Positions 18,764 through 28,600 of a DNA stretch of 58,577 nt are shown here, in pieces. The first letter of the stretch is position 1; each line of letters begins with the position of its first letter. The notes under the pieces were generated by a model that saw only the letters and a program-made list of their open reading frames with translations, did not search any database and was not told where the DNA came from. Position numbers and translations under genes: made by a program. Location: assembly GCA_946478775.1 (NCBI GenBank), contig CAMLDR010000002.1:1-58577 (forward strand). Direction: 5' to 3'. This DNA comes from an uncultured Flavobacteriales bacterium. GTDB lineage: Bacteria; Bacteroidota; Bacteroidia; Flavobacteriales; Crocinitomicaceae.

Positions 18764-20221
18764 ATGGCACTTAGGCAACAGCTCACTCAAAAACTGGAAC
18801 AACGGCTTTCCCCACAGCAGATTCAATTGATGAAATTGCTGCAGGTTCCCACCATGGAACTGGATCAGCGCATCAAACAGGAATTGGAAGAAAATCCGGC
18901 CTTGGACGAAGGTACAGAGGAAGTTGAGGATGAATACGACAACAACGATCCCGAAGATGATTACAAGGATGACGAGAACGAGTTTGATAACGATTTCGAC
19001 ATCAGTGATTACTTCGACGACGACACCCCCGATTATAAAACACAGGTAAACAATAAAAGCAAGGACGATGAAGAGCGCGGAGTGCCACTTTCCGTCGATT
19101 CCTCTTTCCAGGATAAATTAGCCGAGCAATTGCACCTCTTAGACCTGGATGATACCCAATTTCAGATTGCCGATACAATTATCGGGAACCTGGATGAATC
19201 CGGGTATTTGAATCGGGAATTGGATGCTATTGTAGACGATTTGGCGTTTTCCTCCAATGTACTGGTTACTGAAGAAGAGGTGGAATACGTCCTTAAAATT
19301 GTCCAGGAATTAGATCCGGCCGGAATTGGAGCGCGTGATTTGAGAGAATGTTTACTCCTTCAGATTTCCCGAATCCGGGAAGGAAATATCACCTTGTTTA
19401 CGGCTAAGAAAATCCTGGAAGATCATTTTGAAGAGTTTACAAAGAAGCATTACGATAAGATCCAAAAGAAACTGGAGATCGAGGATGAAGATCTGAAAGA
19501 AGCTATTGACGCAATAATCCGGTTGAATCCAAAACCAGGAGGTTCACTGAAAGATAATTCGAAAAGTATTCAGCAGGTTATTCCCGATTTCATGATCGCA
19601 GAATTTGACGGAAAGCTTGAATTAACGATCAATGGCAGAAATACACCCGATCTGAAAGTATCCAAAGAGTACGAACAATTGCTCAGAAGTTACGGCGAGG
19701 GGGCAAAAACCTCCAAATCAGACAAAGACGCGCTCCTGTTTGTAAAAACAAAACTGGAAGGTGCCAAATGGTTTATCGACGCAATCCGTCAGCGGCAGCA
19801 AACACTCTTTACAACGATGCATGCTATCATGATGTATCAGTATGAATTCTTTTTGACAGGAGATGAAACGAATATGAAACCAATGATCCTCAAGGATATT
19901 GCTGAAATCGTGGGTCTCGACATATCAACGGTTTCTCGTGTTGCGAACTCTAAGTACGTTCAAACAGCTTACGGAGTTTATTCCCTGAAATACTTTTTCT
20001 CCGAATCACTTTCCACGGATTCAGGAGAGGAAGTCTCCACACGTGAAGTGAAGAAAATCCTTACGGATGCTATTGAAGCCGAAAACAAAAAGAAGCCTCT
20101 AACGGACGAGCATTTGGCAAAATTGCTAAACGATAAGGGATATAATATTGCCAGAAGAACGATTGCAAAATACAGAGAGCAATTGAATGTTCCTGTTGCG
20201 CGCTTAAGAAAAGAACTGTAA
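18764..20221 (+). CDS. rpoN: RNA polymerase sigma-54 factor
   Basis: This protein directs RNA polymerase to -24/-12 promoters that need enhancer-binding ATPases. The 485-residue product has the Gln-rich activator-interacting region I (LTQKLEQRLSPQQIQLMKLL), a strongly acidic region II (about 45-100, many D and E), the core-binding domain, a helix-turn-helix (KDIAEIVGLDISTVSRVANS) and the RpoN box (ARRTIAKYRE) near the end. It is complete. Its stop overlaps by one base the ATG of the next gene, so the two are translationally coupled. No enhancer-binding protein is encoded in this window. Confidence 0.96.
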   Translation: MALRQQLTQKLEQRLSPQQIQLMKLLQVPTMELDQRIKQELEENPALDEGTEEVEDEYDNNDPEDDYKDDENEFDNDFDISDYFDDDTPDYKTQVNNKSKDDEERGVPLSVDSSFQDKLAEQLHLLDLDDTQFQIADTIIGNLDESGYLNRELDAIVDDLAFSSNVLVTEEEVEYVLKIVQELDPAGIGARDLRECLLLQISRIREGNITLFTAKKILEDHFEEFTKKHYDKIQKKLEIEDEDLKEAIDAIIRLNPKPGGSLKDNSKSIQQVIPDFMIAEFDGKLELTINGRNTPDLKVSKEYEQLLRSYGEGAKTSKSDKDALLFVKTKLEGAKWFIDAIRQRQQTLFTTMHAIMMYQYEFFLTGDETNMKPMILKDIAEIVGLDISTVSRVANSKYVQTAYGVYSLKYFFSESLSTDSGEEVSTREVKKILTDAIEAENKKKPLTDEHLAKLLNDKGYNIARRTIAKYREQLNVPVARLRKEL

Positions 20222-20880
20222 TGAAAATCATTTCGAAGGTTCTTTCCTGGCTTTTCCTGCCACTTTTAGCACCGGTATATGCGATTGTCATCGTGATGCA
20301 CGTAGAAAACCTGGAAGCTAGCTATTATCCTGGCGAAAGTTTGTTTTTTTTGGATGAGCGGGCAAAAGAATTTTTTTTATATCTCTTTACTTTCTTTTCA
20401 TTCCTTCTCCCGGCTATAACAATCCTGTTTCTTCAAACAAGAGGCTCCCTAACATCAGTAATGATGGAGAAAAGGACCGAGCGAATTATTCCGGCGATCA
20501 TGACCGTTTTGTTTGGTATTTCCCTCCTGGTGTTCCTGCTTTTCAAAGTTCCTGAAAATCTTCCCGGAGCAAGGTTTATGTTCGGACTATCCTTAGGCTC
20601 GCTGCTTGCAGTGGTTGTCTGCACTGTTTTGACCTTTCGCTGGAAAGTTTCTTTGCATGCGGCAGGAATGGGAATTTTGACCGGTTTTCTCTATATGTAT
20701 TACAGCCAGATGCTTATTTTCCCCATGTGGATACTTGTTCTCGCCTTCCTTTGCAGCGGAATCGTCATGGCTGCAAGAATGTACCTGAAACTGCACACTT
20801 TAGCTCAATTGATTGCTGGCTTTGCGATCGGTTTTGTAAGCCTCCTTTTGGGAATCAAATTCTTCTTTCTTTATTATTAG
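20221..20880 (+). CDS. PAP2-like integral membrane protein
   Basis: The 219-residue product is almost entirely hydrophobic with about six helices. The segment WKVSLHAAGMGILTGFLYMY followed by RMYLKLHTLAQLIAGFAIGF resembles the second and third phosphatase motifs (His, then Arg and His) of PAP2-family lipid phosphatases; the first motif (KxxxxxxRP) is weak (KRTERIIPA). It might be a degenerate or non-catalytic member. It overlaps rpoN by one base, a pairing that may be purely operonic. Confidence 0.55.
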   Translation: MKIISKVLSWLFLPLLAPVYAIVIVMHVENLEASYYPGESLFFLDERAKEFFLYLFTFFSFLLPAITILFLQTRGSLTSVMMEKRTERIIPAIMTVLFGISLLVFLLFKVPENLPGARFMFGLSLGSLLAVVVCTVLTFRWKVSLHAAGMGILTGFLYMYYSQMLIFPMWILVLAFLCSGIVMAARMYLKLHTLAQLIAGFAIGFVSLLLGIKFFFLYY

Positions 20881-20939
20881 GATTTAAAGAGTTCAACCGA
20901 TTATTGTTAAGTTCGCCGACAAAAAACAGGCTTTTTTGT

Positions 20940-20947
20940 TAAATTTG
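20940..20947 (+). promoter_or_regulatory. -7 promoter element TAAATTTG
   Basis: The octamer matches TAnnTTTG upstream of the gene pair starting at 21014. The leader would be about 60 nt. No -33 TTG is at the standard distance. Confidence 0.35.
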
Positions 20948-21013
20948 TTCGTCTGCTGACAACCTTTCCAACATTTCGTTGTCTAGCAGGTACAGAACTA
21001 AAAACAAACCGCG

Positions 21014-21424
21014 TTGAAAAAACTAGTGATCCTAGCGGGATTCCTTCTTTCCGTATCGGTATCTTTCTCCCAGGAAATCGATTCAAGAATCCTCAAAAAC
21101 AAAGGCAAAGAAGCCGAAAAGATGTATGAGTACAATAAGAATTCATACAATTACCTTTTATTCGAATTAGATCATTCCTATGAGATTGTCTCCAAAAAAT
21201 CGCTTTCAAAGGAACAGCGTAATGCGCTAAAAAAGGACATTCATTTAACGGAAGCAGCTATTGCCAACATGGGCACTCCCAATTTTAATTTCTATGATTT
21301 GGGGATTAAATTATCTAAATCCGAAAGACAATACGTTCAAATCGACAAAGAAAGAGTATTGGTTTTTTATGCAATTCCTGAAATCACAAAAGCTTTTACC
21401 ACAAGCCCATTCAACACTAAATAG
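21014..21424 (+). CDS. small secreted protein of unknown function
   Basis: I do not recognise this 136-residue protein. A TTG start gives a good signal peptide (KKLVILAGFLLSVSVSFSQ). The mature part is Lys/Glu-rich and predicted mainly helical (NKGKEAEKMYEYNKNSYNYL), with no cysteines. It sits 12 bp before the very large T9SS cargo gene and is probably co-transcribed with it, which suggests a periplasmic or surface role related to that protein. Confidence 0.65.
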   Translation: MKKLVILAGFLLSVSVSFSQEIDSRILKNKGKEAEKMYEYNKNSYNYLLFELDHSYEIVSKKSLSKEQRNALKKDIHLTEAAIANMGTPNFNFYDLGIKLSKSERQYVQIDKERVLVFYAIPEITKAFTTSPFNTK

Positions 21425-21436
21425 ACCTGATTTATT

Positions 21437-24400
21437 ATGAAGAATTTTTTGATCCTGCTCATGCTGGCAGTTACGGGTATATCATTTTCCCAGATTAATA
21501 TTCAAATGACACCCGCAATCAGCGGACAAACAATCAACACCTGTAACGGATTTATCATCGACTCCGGTGGTCAGGGTGGTACCGGGTACGGAAATAATGA
21601 AACAATTACTGTTACCATTTGTCCGGATACTCCGGGGGATATTATTTCCATCGTCTTTAATTTATTCCAGTTGAGCAATACGGATGACAATCCTGCGCCA
21701 AATATCACGAACGTGGATTACATGGACGTATACGACGGGAACTCTACTGCGGCTCCAACCTTGGGAACATATTCCGGGAACCAGCTTCAGGGAGTTATCA
21801 TTATGGCGACAGCTTTGAACCCAACAGGTTGTATTACTATCCGATTTCGGTCAAATACCGTTGGAACAGGAATGTTTACTGCAAGTGCTACCTGTACAAC
21901 GCCGTGTGCTACTCCTACTGCTGCAGGCGTAATCGTGGGTGGTGAAACACTGGATAGTACACGTGTTTGTGTAGGCGATTTAGTGGATTTTTCCGGTTTG
22001 GCTTCTTCAGCAGCTCCCGGTTTTACATTGACAAACTACGAATGGGACTTTATGGACGGAAGTACTGCTACAGGTCCAACGGTTTCGCATGCTTTTGACA
22101 CTCCCGGACAATACCTGGTGCAGTTGTTCCTTACGGATAATAATGGTTGTGGAAATACCAACCTGATTGATTTGCAGGTTTTTGTTGCTACTATCCCGAC
22201 ATTTATTGGATTTCCGGGTGACACAACTTTATGTTTAGGAGAAAATGTGGTTTTCACTGCTGATCCTGAAGCTTATGAGCTTCTTTGGAATGGTTTCCCC
22301 GGGTCTCAAACCATTGATGATGGTTGTTTGCCGGATACTTTATTGGGAGTTTCCCAGGACGTGGAAATCATGCAGACCGGGTTTGCTGCCGGATCAACGA
22401 TTACTCAGCTGAGCGACATCCAAAGTTTATGTCTTGGATTGGAACATTCCTTCATGGGAGATTTGGTCATCATTGTAGAATGTCCGAATGGTCAGAATCA
22501 GATCTTACACCAACAGGGAGGAGGCGGAACACAGATTGGTGAGCCGAATCCGCTGGATAACGTAGACTGTAGTGATCCGACAACTCAGGGAGTTCCTTAT
22601 AATTATTGTTTTACACCGACTGCCGCAGAAACCTGGGTTGATTGGGTAAACAACAGTGGTTTTGGAGCAACAATACCTGCAGGGGATTACGCACCGATTC
22701 AACCATTTACAAATCTGATTGGCTGTCCGTTGAACGGAATCTGGACATTAACAGTAATCGACAACTGGGCTGCAGACGATGGTACTTTGTTCTCTTTTGA
22801 TATCAATCTGGACCCGGCTTTGTATCCACCTGTAACGGAATTCGAGCCTCAAATTGGTTTGGGAAGTGATTCATCTTATTGGGTGATGCCTGCAAATTTT
22901 GCAACAGTATCTTCAAATGGAGATGCATTGACAATTAATCCTACAGCTTCTGGAACCTATTCGTACACTTATGTTGTTTTAGACAACTACGGTTGTCAAA
23001 ATGACTCAACAGTTGTCTTAACTGTAAATGAAAATCCACAGGCTGATGCAGGTCCGGATGCTACAATTTGTAACGGAACACCAATCCAGTTGGACGGAAA
23101 TATCGTTGGGGGGAACAATACCTGCGATTATACTTTTAATCTCGAGGATTCCTGGGGAGATGGCTGGAATGGTAATAATTTGGTCGTGGTTGTCAACGGA
23201 GTTACTTCTACTTTCACCATTCCGGGTGGATTGAATGCTACTCATACGCTATCCATTCCGAACGGGGCTTCGTTCACCGTTCAGTTCGACGGTGCAGGAG
23301 CATTTGTCAACGAATGTTCCTACGAAGTATTGGATGCAGGCGGTGCAGTAGTGTTATCAGACGGAACGAACGGAAATGCTTCCACAACGGTTCATAATTT
23401 AACCGGAAATTGTTTGGGGAACTTAACTTATGCCTGGACTCCGGCAGCGGCTGTTTCGAATCCGGCTATTTTAGACCCGATTGCTACCGTAAACGGCGCA
23501 ACTACATTGACTTTGTCCGTTTACCCGGCAGGGCATCCTTTGTGTGTTACAACAGATCAGGTGAACATTAACATTTCTGCTTCCGCAAATCCGGGTACTG
23601 ACAATACGTTATCGATTTGTTCTCAAGGAACACCGGCAGATCTTTTCCCGCTTTTAGGACCGGGAGCTTCTCCGAACGGAACATGGGAAAACCCGGCCGG
23701 AGCGACGGTTAATATGCCTTATGATCCGATCACAATGAACCCGGGAGTTTATACTTATACGGTTGATTCCAATGGCTGCGTTTCTTCCGCTACGATTACA
23801 GTTACAGAAATTAATCCAACAGTAACAGCAGTGCCAACAGCGGCAGACTGTCATGGAATTCCTAACGGATCCGCTACTTTAACTGCTACCAATGCCACGG
23901 AATACTGTCTGAACGGCGGTCCGAATACTCCCATCCCGGCACCGTTTGTGGTGAATGGATTGGCTGCGGGGAACTACCAGGTAATTGTTTACAATGTGGG
24001 CGGATGTACTGATACAGTTGATTTTGTGATTACTGAGCCACCTGCGTTAGAGGTTACTTCTATCACACCGGATCTGGTAGTGTGTTCGGGTGATGGGTCA
24101 ACATTGACTGCAACGGGAACCGGAGGTTCTACTGCTTATACCTTTACGTGGATTACGGATGCTGGAATTCAGGGAGTTGGTCCAACGATCAATGTGAATA
24201 CGGTTGCTACCACACAGTATTGTGTTGTATTAACGGAAGCTTGTGGTTCTGCACCGGATAGTGCGTGCATGATCATTACAGTTCCGCAGCCTTTGAATCT
24301 GACACTTGCTCCGGATGATGCAGACGGCTGTTATCCGCACCATGTGATCTTCTCTAACGTTACACCTGGTCCGGGAGCACCGGCATTGAACACGATTGAC

Positions 24401-25099
24401 TTTGGTGACGGAACACCGGTCATTACAACAAATGCATTGGATACCTGTTCGCATACGTATGAGCATCCGGGCGTGTATACGGTAAGTATTGTATCTGTTT
24501 CGGATACAGGATGTACTTATACCAATACATTCACAGATATGATCACCGTGTTTGATAAACCGATTGCCAGTTTCAATATTTCTCCAAATCCAACCACAAT
24601 CTTTGAAACGCATATTGTACTGAACAATACGAGTACGACTGACGTGGTTGCATACAACTGGTCTATTCCCGGAGCAGAACCGAATAATTCGTCTCTTGAA
24701 AATCCAGGTGTCAATTTGCCGGAAGGGGTAGTTGGAAATTACGAAGTGACACTGTTAGTGACCAATGTTCACGGTTGTGTGGATTCTGTTTCTAACATTG
24801 CACAGGTATTGAGTGATGTCATTTTATATGCTCCGAATACCTTTACTCCGGATGGGGATGAATTTAACCAAACCTGGTTCTTGCACATGGACGGGATTGA
24901 TATTCAGCAGTTCAATTTACAGATCTTCAACCGCTGGGGAGAAGTGATTTGGGAAAGCAATGATCCGAAAGGTTCCTGGGATGGAACTTATCAGGGAGCG
25001 ATTGTTCCGAACGGACAGTATACCTGGATTTTGGAAACAAAAGAATTGATCAGTGATAAAAAGTATACCTTTAACGGATATATCAATGTATTGCGTTAA
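21437..25099 (+). CDS. large multidomain surface protein with T9SS type B (gliding-motility type) C-terminus
   Basis: The 1220-residue product has a signal peptide (NFLILLMLAVTGISFSQ). Next come a CUB-like domain (about 25-155), a PKD domain (NYEWDFMDGS, about 200-250), a P-domain-like beta-sandwich (about 295-460, with HSFMGDLVIIVECPNGQNQI and NGIWTLTVIDNWAADDGTLF), and several Ig/PKD modules (FGDGTPVITT near 1000). The C-terminal domain, about the last 90 residues, reads YAPNTFTPDGDEFNQTWFLH then FNRWGEVIWESNDPKGSWDG, diagnostic of type B sorting. It is likely secreted by T9SS and surface-bound, possibly as an adhesin. It shares a one-base overlap with the next gene. Confidence 0.85.
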   Translation: MKNFLILLMLAVTGISFSQINIQMTPAISGQTINTCNGFIIDSGGQGGTGYGNNETITVTICPDTPGDIISIVFNLFQLSNTDDNPAPNITNVDYMDVYDGNSTAAPTLGTYSGNQLQGVIIMATALNPTGCITIRFRSNTVGTGMFTASATCTTPCATPTAAGVIVGGETLDSTRVCVGDLVDFSGLASSAAPGFTLTNYEWDFMDGSTATGPTVSHAFDTPGQYLVQLFLTDNNGCGNTNLIDLQVFVATIPTFIGFPGDTTLCLGENVVFTADPEAYELLWNGFPGSQTIDDGCLPDTLLGVSQDVEIMQTGFAAGSTITQLSDIQSLCLGLEHSFMGDLVIIVECPNGQNQILHQQGGGGTQIGEPNPLDNVDCSDPTTQGVPYNYCFTPTAAETWVDWVNNSGFGATIPAGDYAPIQPFTNLIGCPLNGIWTLTVIDNWAADDGTLFSFDINLDPALYPPVTEFEPQIGLGSDSSYWVMPANFATVSSNGDALTINPTASGTYSYTYVVLDNYGCQNDSTVVLTVNENPQADAGPDATICNGTPIQLDGNIVGGNNTCDYTFNLEDSWGDGWNGNNLVVVVNGVTSTFTIPGGLNATHTLSIPNGASFTVQFDGAGAFVNECSYEVLDAGGAVVLSDGTNGNASTTVHNLTGNCLGNLTYAWTPAAAVSNPAILDPIATVNGATTLTLSVYPAGHPLCVTTDQVNINISASANPGTDNTLSICSQGTPADLFPLLGPGASPNGTWENPAGATVNMPYDPITMNPGVYTYTVDSNGCVSSATITVTEINPTVTAVPTAADCHGIPNGSATLTATNATEYCLNGGPNTPIPAPFVVNGLAAGNYQVIVYNVGGCTDTVDFVITEPPALEVTSITPDLVVCSGDGSTLTATGTGGSTAYTFTWITDAGIQGVGPTINVNTVATTQYCVVLTEACGSAPDSACMIITVPQPLNLTLAPDDADGCYPHHVIFSNVTPGPGAPALNTIDFGDGTPVITTNALDTCSHTYEHPGVYTVSIVSVSDTGCTYTNTFTDMITVFDKPIASFNISPNPTTIFETHIVLNNTSTTDVVAYNWSIPGAEPNNSSLENPGVNLPEGVVGNYEVTLLVTNVHGCVDSVSNIAQVLSDVILYAPNTFTPDGDEFNQTWFLHMDGIDIQQFNLQIFNRWGEVIWESNDPKGSWDGTYQGAIVPNGQYTWILETKELISDKKYTFNGYINVLR

Positions 25100-25740
25100 T
25101 GAAGGTTGAAATTTTTACGGGAAATCCCATTCAGCAAAACGGTTCAATTGTTTATAATGAGCAAAAGGATGCGGTAATCATCGATCCGAGCTGCTATGAA
25201 CGTTATGAGCAGGAAGAATGGATGGATTTCATCCGGATGAAGGACTTGAAGGTACATGCCGTATTGAATACGCATTGCCATATCGATCACATTACAGGGA
25301 ATGCTTTTTTCGTAGAGAAATTAGGAGTTCCGTTTTATGCTCATAAGGAAGAACTGTTCACGCTGAGTTTTGCGGATCGTTCGGCACAGATGTACGGATT
25401 GGCAGCTTATGTGCCTTCTCCGGAACCGACAGATTATGTGACAGATAACCAACTCTTGAAGTTTGGTAATTTGGAGTTGAAGGTAATTTTCGGGCCCGGG
25501 CATTCGGTGGGACATGTGGCTTTTTACAGTGAAGCAGACAAGCTGCTCATAGGTGGTGACATTTTATTCAAAGGAAGTTTCGGAAGGGTTGATTTGCCTG
25601 GTGGTTCGATGGATGTATTGAAGGAAACCATTTTTAACCGGATCTTTACATTGCCTGATAACACGGTTGTTTATCCGGGACACGGACCAACAACAACGAT
25701 TGGCGAAGAGAAACGAACGAATTATATTTTACAATTCTAA
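25099..25740 (+). CDS. MBL-fold metallo-hydrolase (glyoxalase II-like)
   Basis: The 213-residue cytoplasmic product carries the metallo-beta-lactamase motif HCHIDH (ligands H59, H61, D63, H64), a later GPGHSVGHVAFY, GGDILFKGSFGRVDL and the final YPGHGPTTTIGEE, a full set of two-metal ligands. This layout is shared by hydroxyacylglutathione hydrolases and persulfide dioxygenases; the exact substrate is not resolved. The ATG overlaps the stop of the giant cargo gene by one base, an odd partnership of a soluble enzyme with a surface protein. Confidence 0.88.
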   Translation: MKVEIFTGNPIQQNGSIVYNEQKDAVIIDPSCYERYEQEEWMDFIRMKDLKVHAVLNTHCHIDHITGNAFFVEKLGVPFYAHKEELFTLSFADRSAQMYGLAAYVPSPEPTDYVTDNQLLKFGNLELKVIFGPGHSVGHVAFYSEADKLLIGGDILFKGSFGRVDLPGGSMDVLKETIFNRIFTLPDNTVVYPGHGPTTTIGEEKRTNYILQF

Positions 25741-25753
25741 AGACGATTAAAAG

Positions 25754-25777
25754 AGTAGGGGACGAACCACCCCTACT
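25754..25777. repeat. imperfect GTAGGG-family palindrome
   Basis: AGTAGGGG and CCCCTACT pair as 8-base arms around an 8-base loop (ACGAACCA). It lies 14 bp after the MBL-hydrolase stop. It shares its outer arms with the longer palindromes at 3976, 31560 and 50675 but its centre has diverged. Confidence 0.55.
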
Positions 25778-25926
25778 GTGGTTTAACGAATATGCTGGTT
25801 AGTTGACTCGTTCAGCAAGAATCTTATGTGAGAATCCATAAACTTTCTTATATTTAGTAGAGGTTAGCAACTAAAAAGGATCATTTTTCAACAACTGAAT
25901 TACACTAAATTTAATCTATTGAATTC

Positions 25927-27786
25927 ATGAAAATTTGGGCACTATTTACGGTATTAATTGCCCTAACTTCTTGCACGTCGAATAATCACGCTGATAAAAA
26001 ACCGATTTCATCACAAAACAGCATGGATTCTGCACAAATAGTCGATTATTACAACCGAGCGACTTTATTTGCAGATTCCAATCAATACTACAGAGATAAA
26101 GCCTATGAAGTTGCCCTGAAAAATGGGTCTACAACTTGCAAAGCCACCCGTTTGTTTCTGGAAGGGAAAGCCTATTTGTATTTAGGGAAATTAGACTCTG
26201 TAGATGCCATTGCGAATGAGGGTTTGAGCATCAGATATCAGCCAAATGAAAAGGGATTTCGAGGTAAATTTTACAATTTAAAAGGAAATACAAACGGGTA
26301 CAGACGGAATCTCTATGCTTCTTTGGAATATTACGTAAAGGCTGAACGGGTTTTTAGATCGGTGAATGATTTGAGTTCGCTTGCTGGTATTTATAACAAC
26401 ATTGCAAACAACTACTTCAGTCTGAAAGATTATCATACTGCATTGGAATATGCTTCAAAAGCATACCAATTGCTCGAAAATGTTCAGGAAGACCGTATTA
26501 AAGCAAATATTTTGTCGACCTACGCCATTACACTGAATAAGAACAAACAACCCGGAAAAGCATTATTTATTGAAGCCAAGGCAGATAGTATTGCAAATTC
26601 AACGAATGATGTATTGGCGAAATTGGCGGCAACCATAGGATATGCAGAGATTTATAAAACAGATCAACAATTTGATAGTGCCCAGTTGTATTACAATCAA
26701 TGCATTCAGCTAAGTAAGAAGTCGGGAGTAAAGCATTTTGAACTGATGGGACAAATCGGTTTATTGGGTATTTATGACGAGCAAAACAACTTCCGGAAAG
26801 TGATTGAGAATGGTGATACGGTTCTGCTCCTGGCAAAGGCACTGAATAATCTGGACGTAACCCATACTTCCAAGCGAATTATTGGGAAAGCGTATGCCGC
26901 GAAAGGGGAGTATAAGAAAGCATTCACCTTTTTCAATGAATCTTATAATTTGTACAGTGAAACGGCTGGGATCGAAAATCAAAGAAACATCAATGAATTG
27001 CGCTTGAAATATGAGTCGGAAAAAAAGGCAAAAAAGATTCTAAAGCAACGTTACCAATTGGCCAGACAACAAAAGGAAATAAGTGAAAAACAAACGTTTA
27101 TTGCCATGTTGCTGCTGCTCTTGCTGATTGCCCTATTGGTCCTGTTCTTTGTACGTAAACTCGCGCGAAATAAACAAGCCATTCTGGCATTGCAAGCGAA
27201 TCAAAAAATAGCAGAATCCATGATTCAGGGCGAGGAGAAAGAACGTACCCGGATTGCTTTTGAAATTCATGATGGAATCGCGGCAACAGTTGCAGGAATC
27301 AGTTATAAATTGGGTGCCGACACAGCTAAGAATGAGATCCTTGAATTATTGAAGGGATTGCAGGAAGATAGCCGTAAAATCGCCCATAATTTGATGCCTG
27401 TTGATTTCGATAAGGTTGATTTAATCGAAGCAATTGAACTCTTTTCCAAAAGAATTTCCACGCCGCTTACTGAAATTATCGTTCTAAGTCCTCCGATGAA
27501 TTTGCAACTTAGTACGGCCAAAAGCCATTTGATTTATAGAATAGTGCAAGAGCTAATCGGAAATGCACTCAAACATACACAGTGTAGTTCTATTTTTGTG
27601 AAGTTTGAATTGCTAAATACGGAATTAACAATTCAAGTAGAGGACGACGGTTTAGGAATGACCGACTCTCAAATTGAATCAGGTTTGAAGAGTGTGAAGG
27701 AACGAATTGCAGCCTTGCAGGGGAAAATAACCATTCAATCTTCAGAAAACAGGGGTACAACAGTTAACATTCAACTAGAGACATGA
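25927..27786 (+). CDS. TPR-containing sensor histidine kinase (HisKA_3 type)
   Basis: This is a membrane-bound sensor. The 619-residue product begins with a lipobox-like leader (MKIWALFTVLIALTSC), has several TPR units (about 70-340), one membrane helix (about 391-409, MLLLLLLIALLVLFFVRK), the phospho-acceptor region ERTRIAFEIHDGIAATVAG (H448) and a HATPase domain with N box QELIGNALKHT (N546) and VEDDGLGM. The TPR part is outside the cytoplasm, which would let it sense proteins or peptides in the periplasm. Its last codons overlap the next gene by 4 bp, so kinase and regulator are coupled. Confidence 0.92.
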   Translation: MKIWALFTVLIALTSCTSNNHADKKPISSQNSMDSAQIVDYYNRATLFADSNQYYRDKAYEVALKNGSTTCKATRLFLEGKAYLYLGKLDSVDAIANEGLSIRYQPNEKGFRGKFYNLKGNTNGYRRNLYASLEYYVKAERVFRSVNDLSSLAGIYNNIANNYFSLKDYHTALEYASKAYQLLENVQEDRIKANILSTYAITLNKNKQPGKALFIEAKADSIANSTNDVLAKLAATIGYAEIYKTDQQFDSAQLYYNQCIQLSKKSGVKHFELMGQIGLLGIYDEQNNFRKVIENGDTVLLLAKALNNLDVTHTSKRIIGKAYAAKGEYKKAFTFFNESYNLYSETAGIENQRNINELRLKYESEKKAKKILKQRYQLARQQKEISEKQTFIAMLLLLLLIALLVLFFVRKLARNKQAILALQANQKIAESMIQGEEKERTRIAFEIHDGIAATVAGISYKLGADTAKNEILELLKGLQEDSRKIAHNLMPVDFDKVDLIEAIELFSKRISTPLTEIIVLSPPMNLQLSTAKSHLIYRIVQELIGNALKHTQCSSIFVKFELLNTELTIQVEDDGLGMTDSQIESGLKSVKERIAALQGKITIQSSENRGTTVNIQLET

Positions 27787-28427
27787 AGCAATTGACAATT
27801 TTATTGGGAGATGATCATCCATTGATTACCAATGGATTGAGAGATGCGTTACTTAAAGCACCACTTGTTTCAAGGGTAGATTGTGCCAATAACAGTATGG
27901 ATTTGCTGCAAGCTGCAGAGAAGAGTACTTATGACATCGTTTTTTTGGACATTCATTTTGGGAAAGCAGATGGAAGGGAAATCGCTGCTCGATTGCTGCA
28001 GAAACAACCCAACATCATACTTGCTGCATTGACTAGTTTTGATGATTCGGAAACAATTCAAACTACTGTTAACGCAGGCTTTAAAGCCTTTTTTTTAAAA
28101 TCAGATGACGTTGCTGAATTGGTGGATTGGATCGAAAACAGGTCGTTTGATGCCTTTTATTTAAGTCGACAAACAAAAGAATCTTATACTAATCAGTCTC
28201 TTTTTAACGATGCAAAAAAGAAGACTCAGATCCAGCTTACTTCGCGTGAGAAACAGGTTTTGGAACTGATCATGGCTGAGTATACTACCAAGAGAATTGC
28301 AGAAGAATTATTCCTGTCAGAAAAAACAATTGAAAATTACCGATCAAGTTTGATGTTGAAACTGGATGTAACCAATTTAACAGGACTTGTAAAAAAGACC
28401 CTTTTATTGGGCTTGTTACACGAGTAA
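27783..28427 (+). CDS. LuxR/NarL-family response regulator, partner of the upstream kinase
   Basis: The 214-residue product has a receiver domain (GDDHPLITNGL with acidic D10/D11, phospho-acceptor D56 in IVFLDIHFG, conserved K in FFLKSDD) and a C-terminal LuxR helix-turn-helix (LTSREKQVLELIMAEYTTKR and LFLSEKTIENYRSSLMLKL). It overlaps the kinase gene by 4 bp. Its targets are unknown; the T9SS genes immediately downstream (28601, 30348) are reasonable candidates by position only. Confidence 0.93.
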   Translation: MKQLTILLGDDHPLITNGLRDALLKAPLVSRVDCANNSMDLLQAAEKSTYDIVFLDIHFGKADGREIAARLLQKQPNIILAALTSFDDSETIQTTVNAGFKAFFLKSDDVAELVDWIENRSFDAFYLSRQTKESYTNQSLFNDAKKKTQIQLTSREKQVLELIMAEYTTKRIAEELFLSEKTIENYRSSLMLKLDVTNLTGLVKKTLLLGLLHE

Positions 28428-28600
28428 GCAAGGGTATTCCCTAGTTTGAAAAAGGAGGATTCCCCCTGTAATCAATTTCTTCAATAGCCGTAATTTTATT
28501 TAGAATTTCAATCTTCAGAATCTGAGTAGGTTCTGTGCTTTCTTGGTCCGAAAAGAACAAGTGAGTTGTTGGAGTTTTTCAACGAATAAAATTTGAAAAA

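Noticed and set aside
20221..20880. Confident assignment of the gene after rpoN as an active PAP2 phosphatase
   Set aside because: The first of the three catalytic motifs is weak, so only a PAP2-like fold is proposed.
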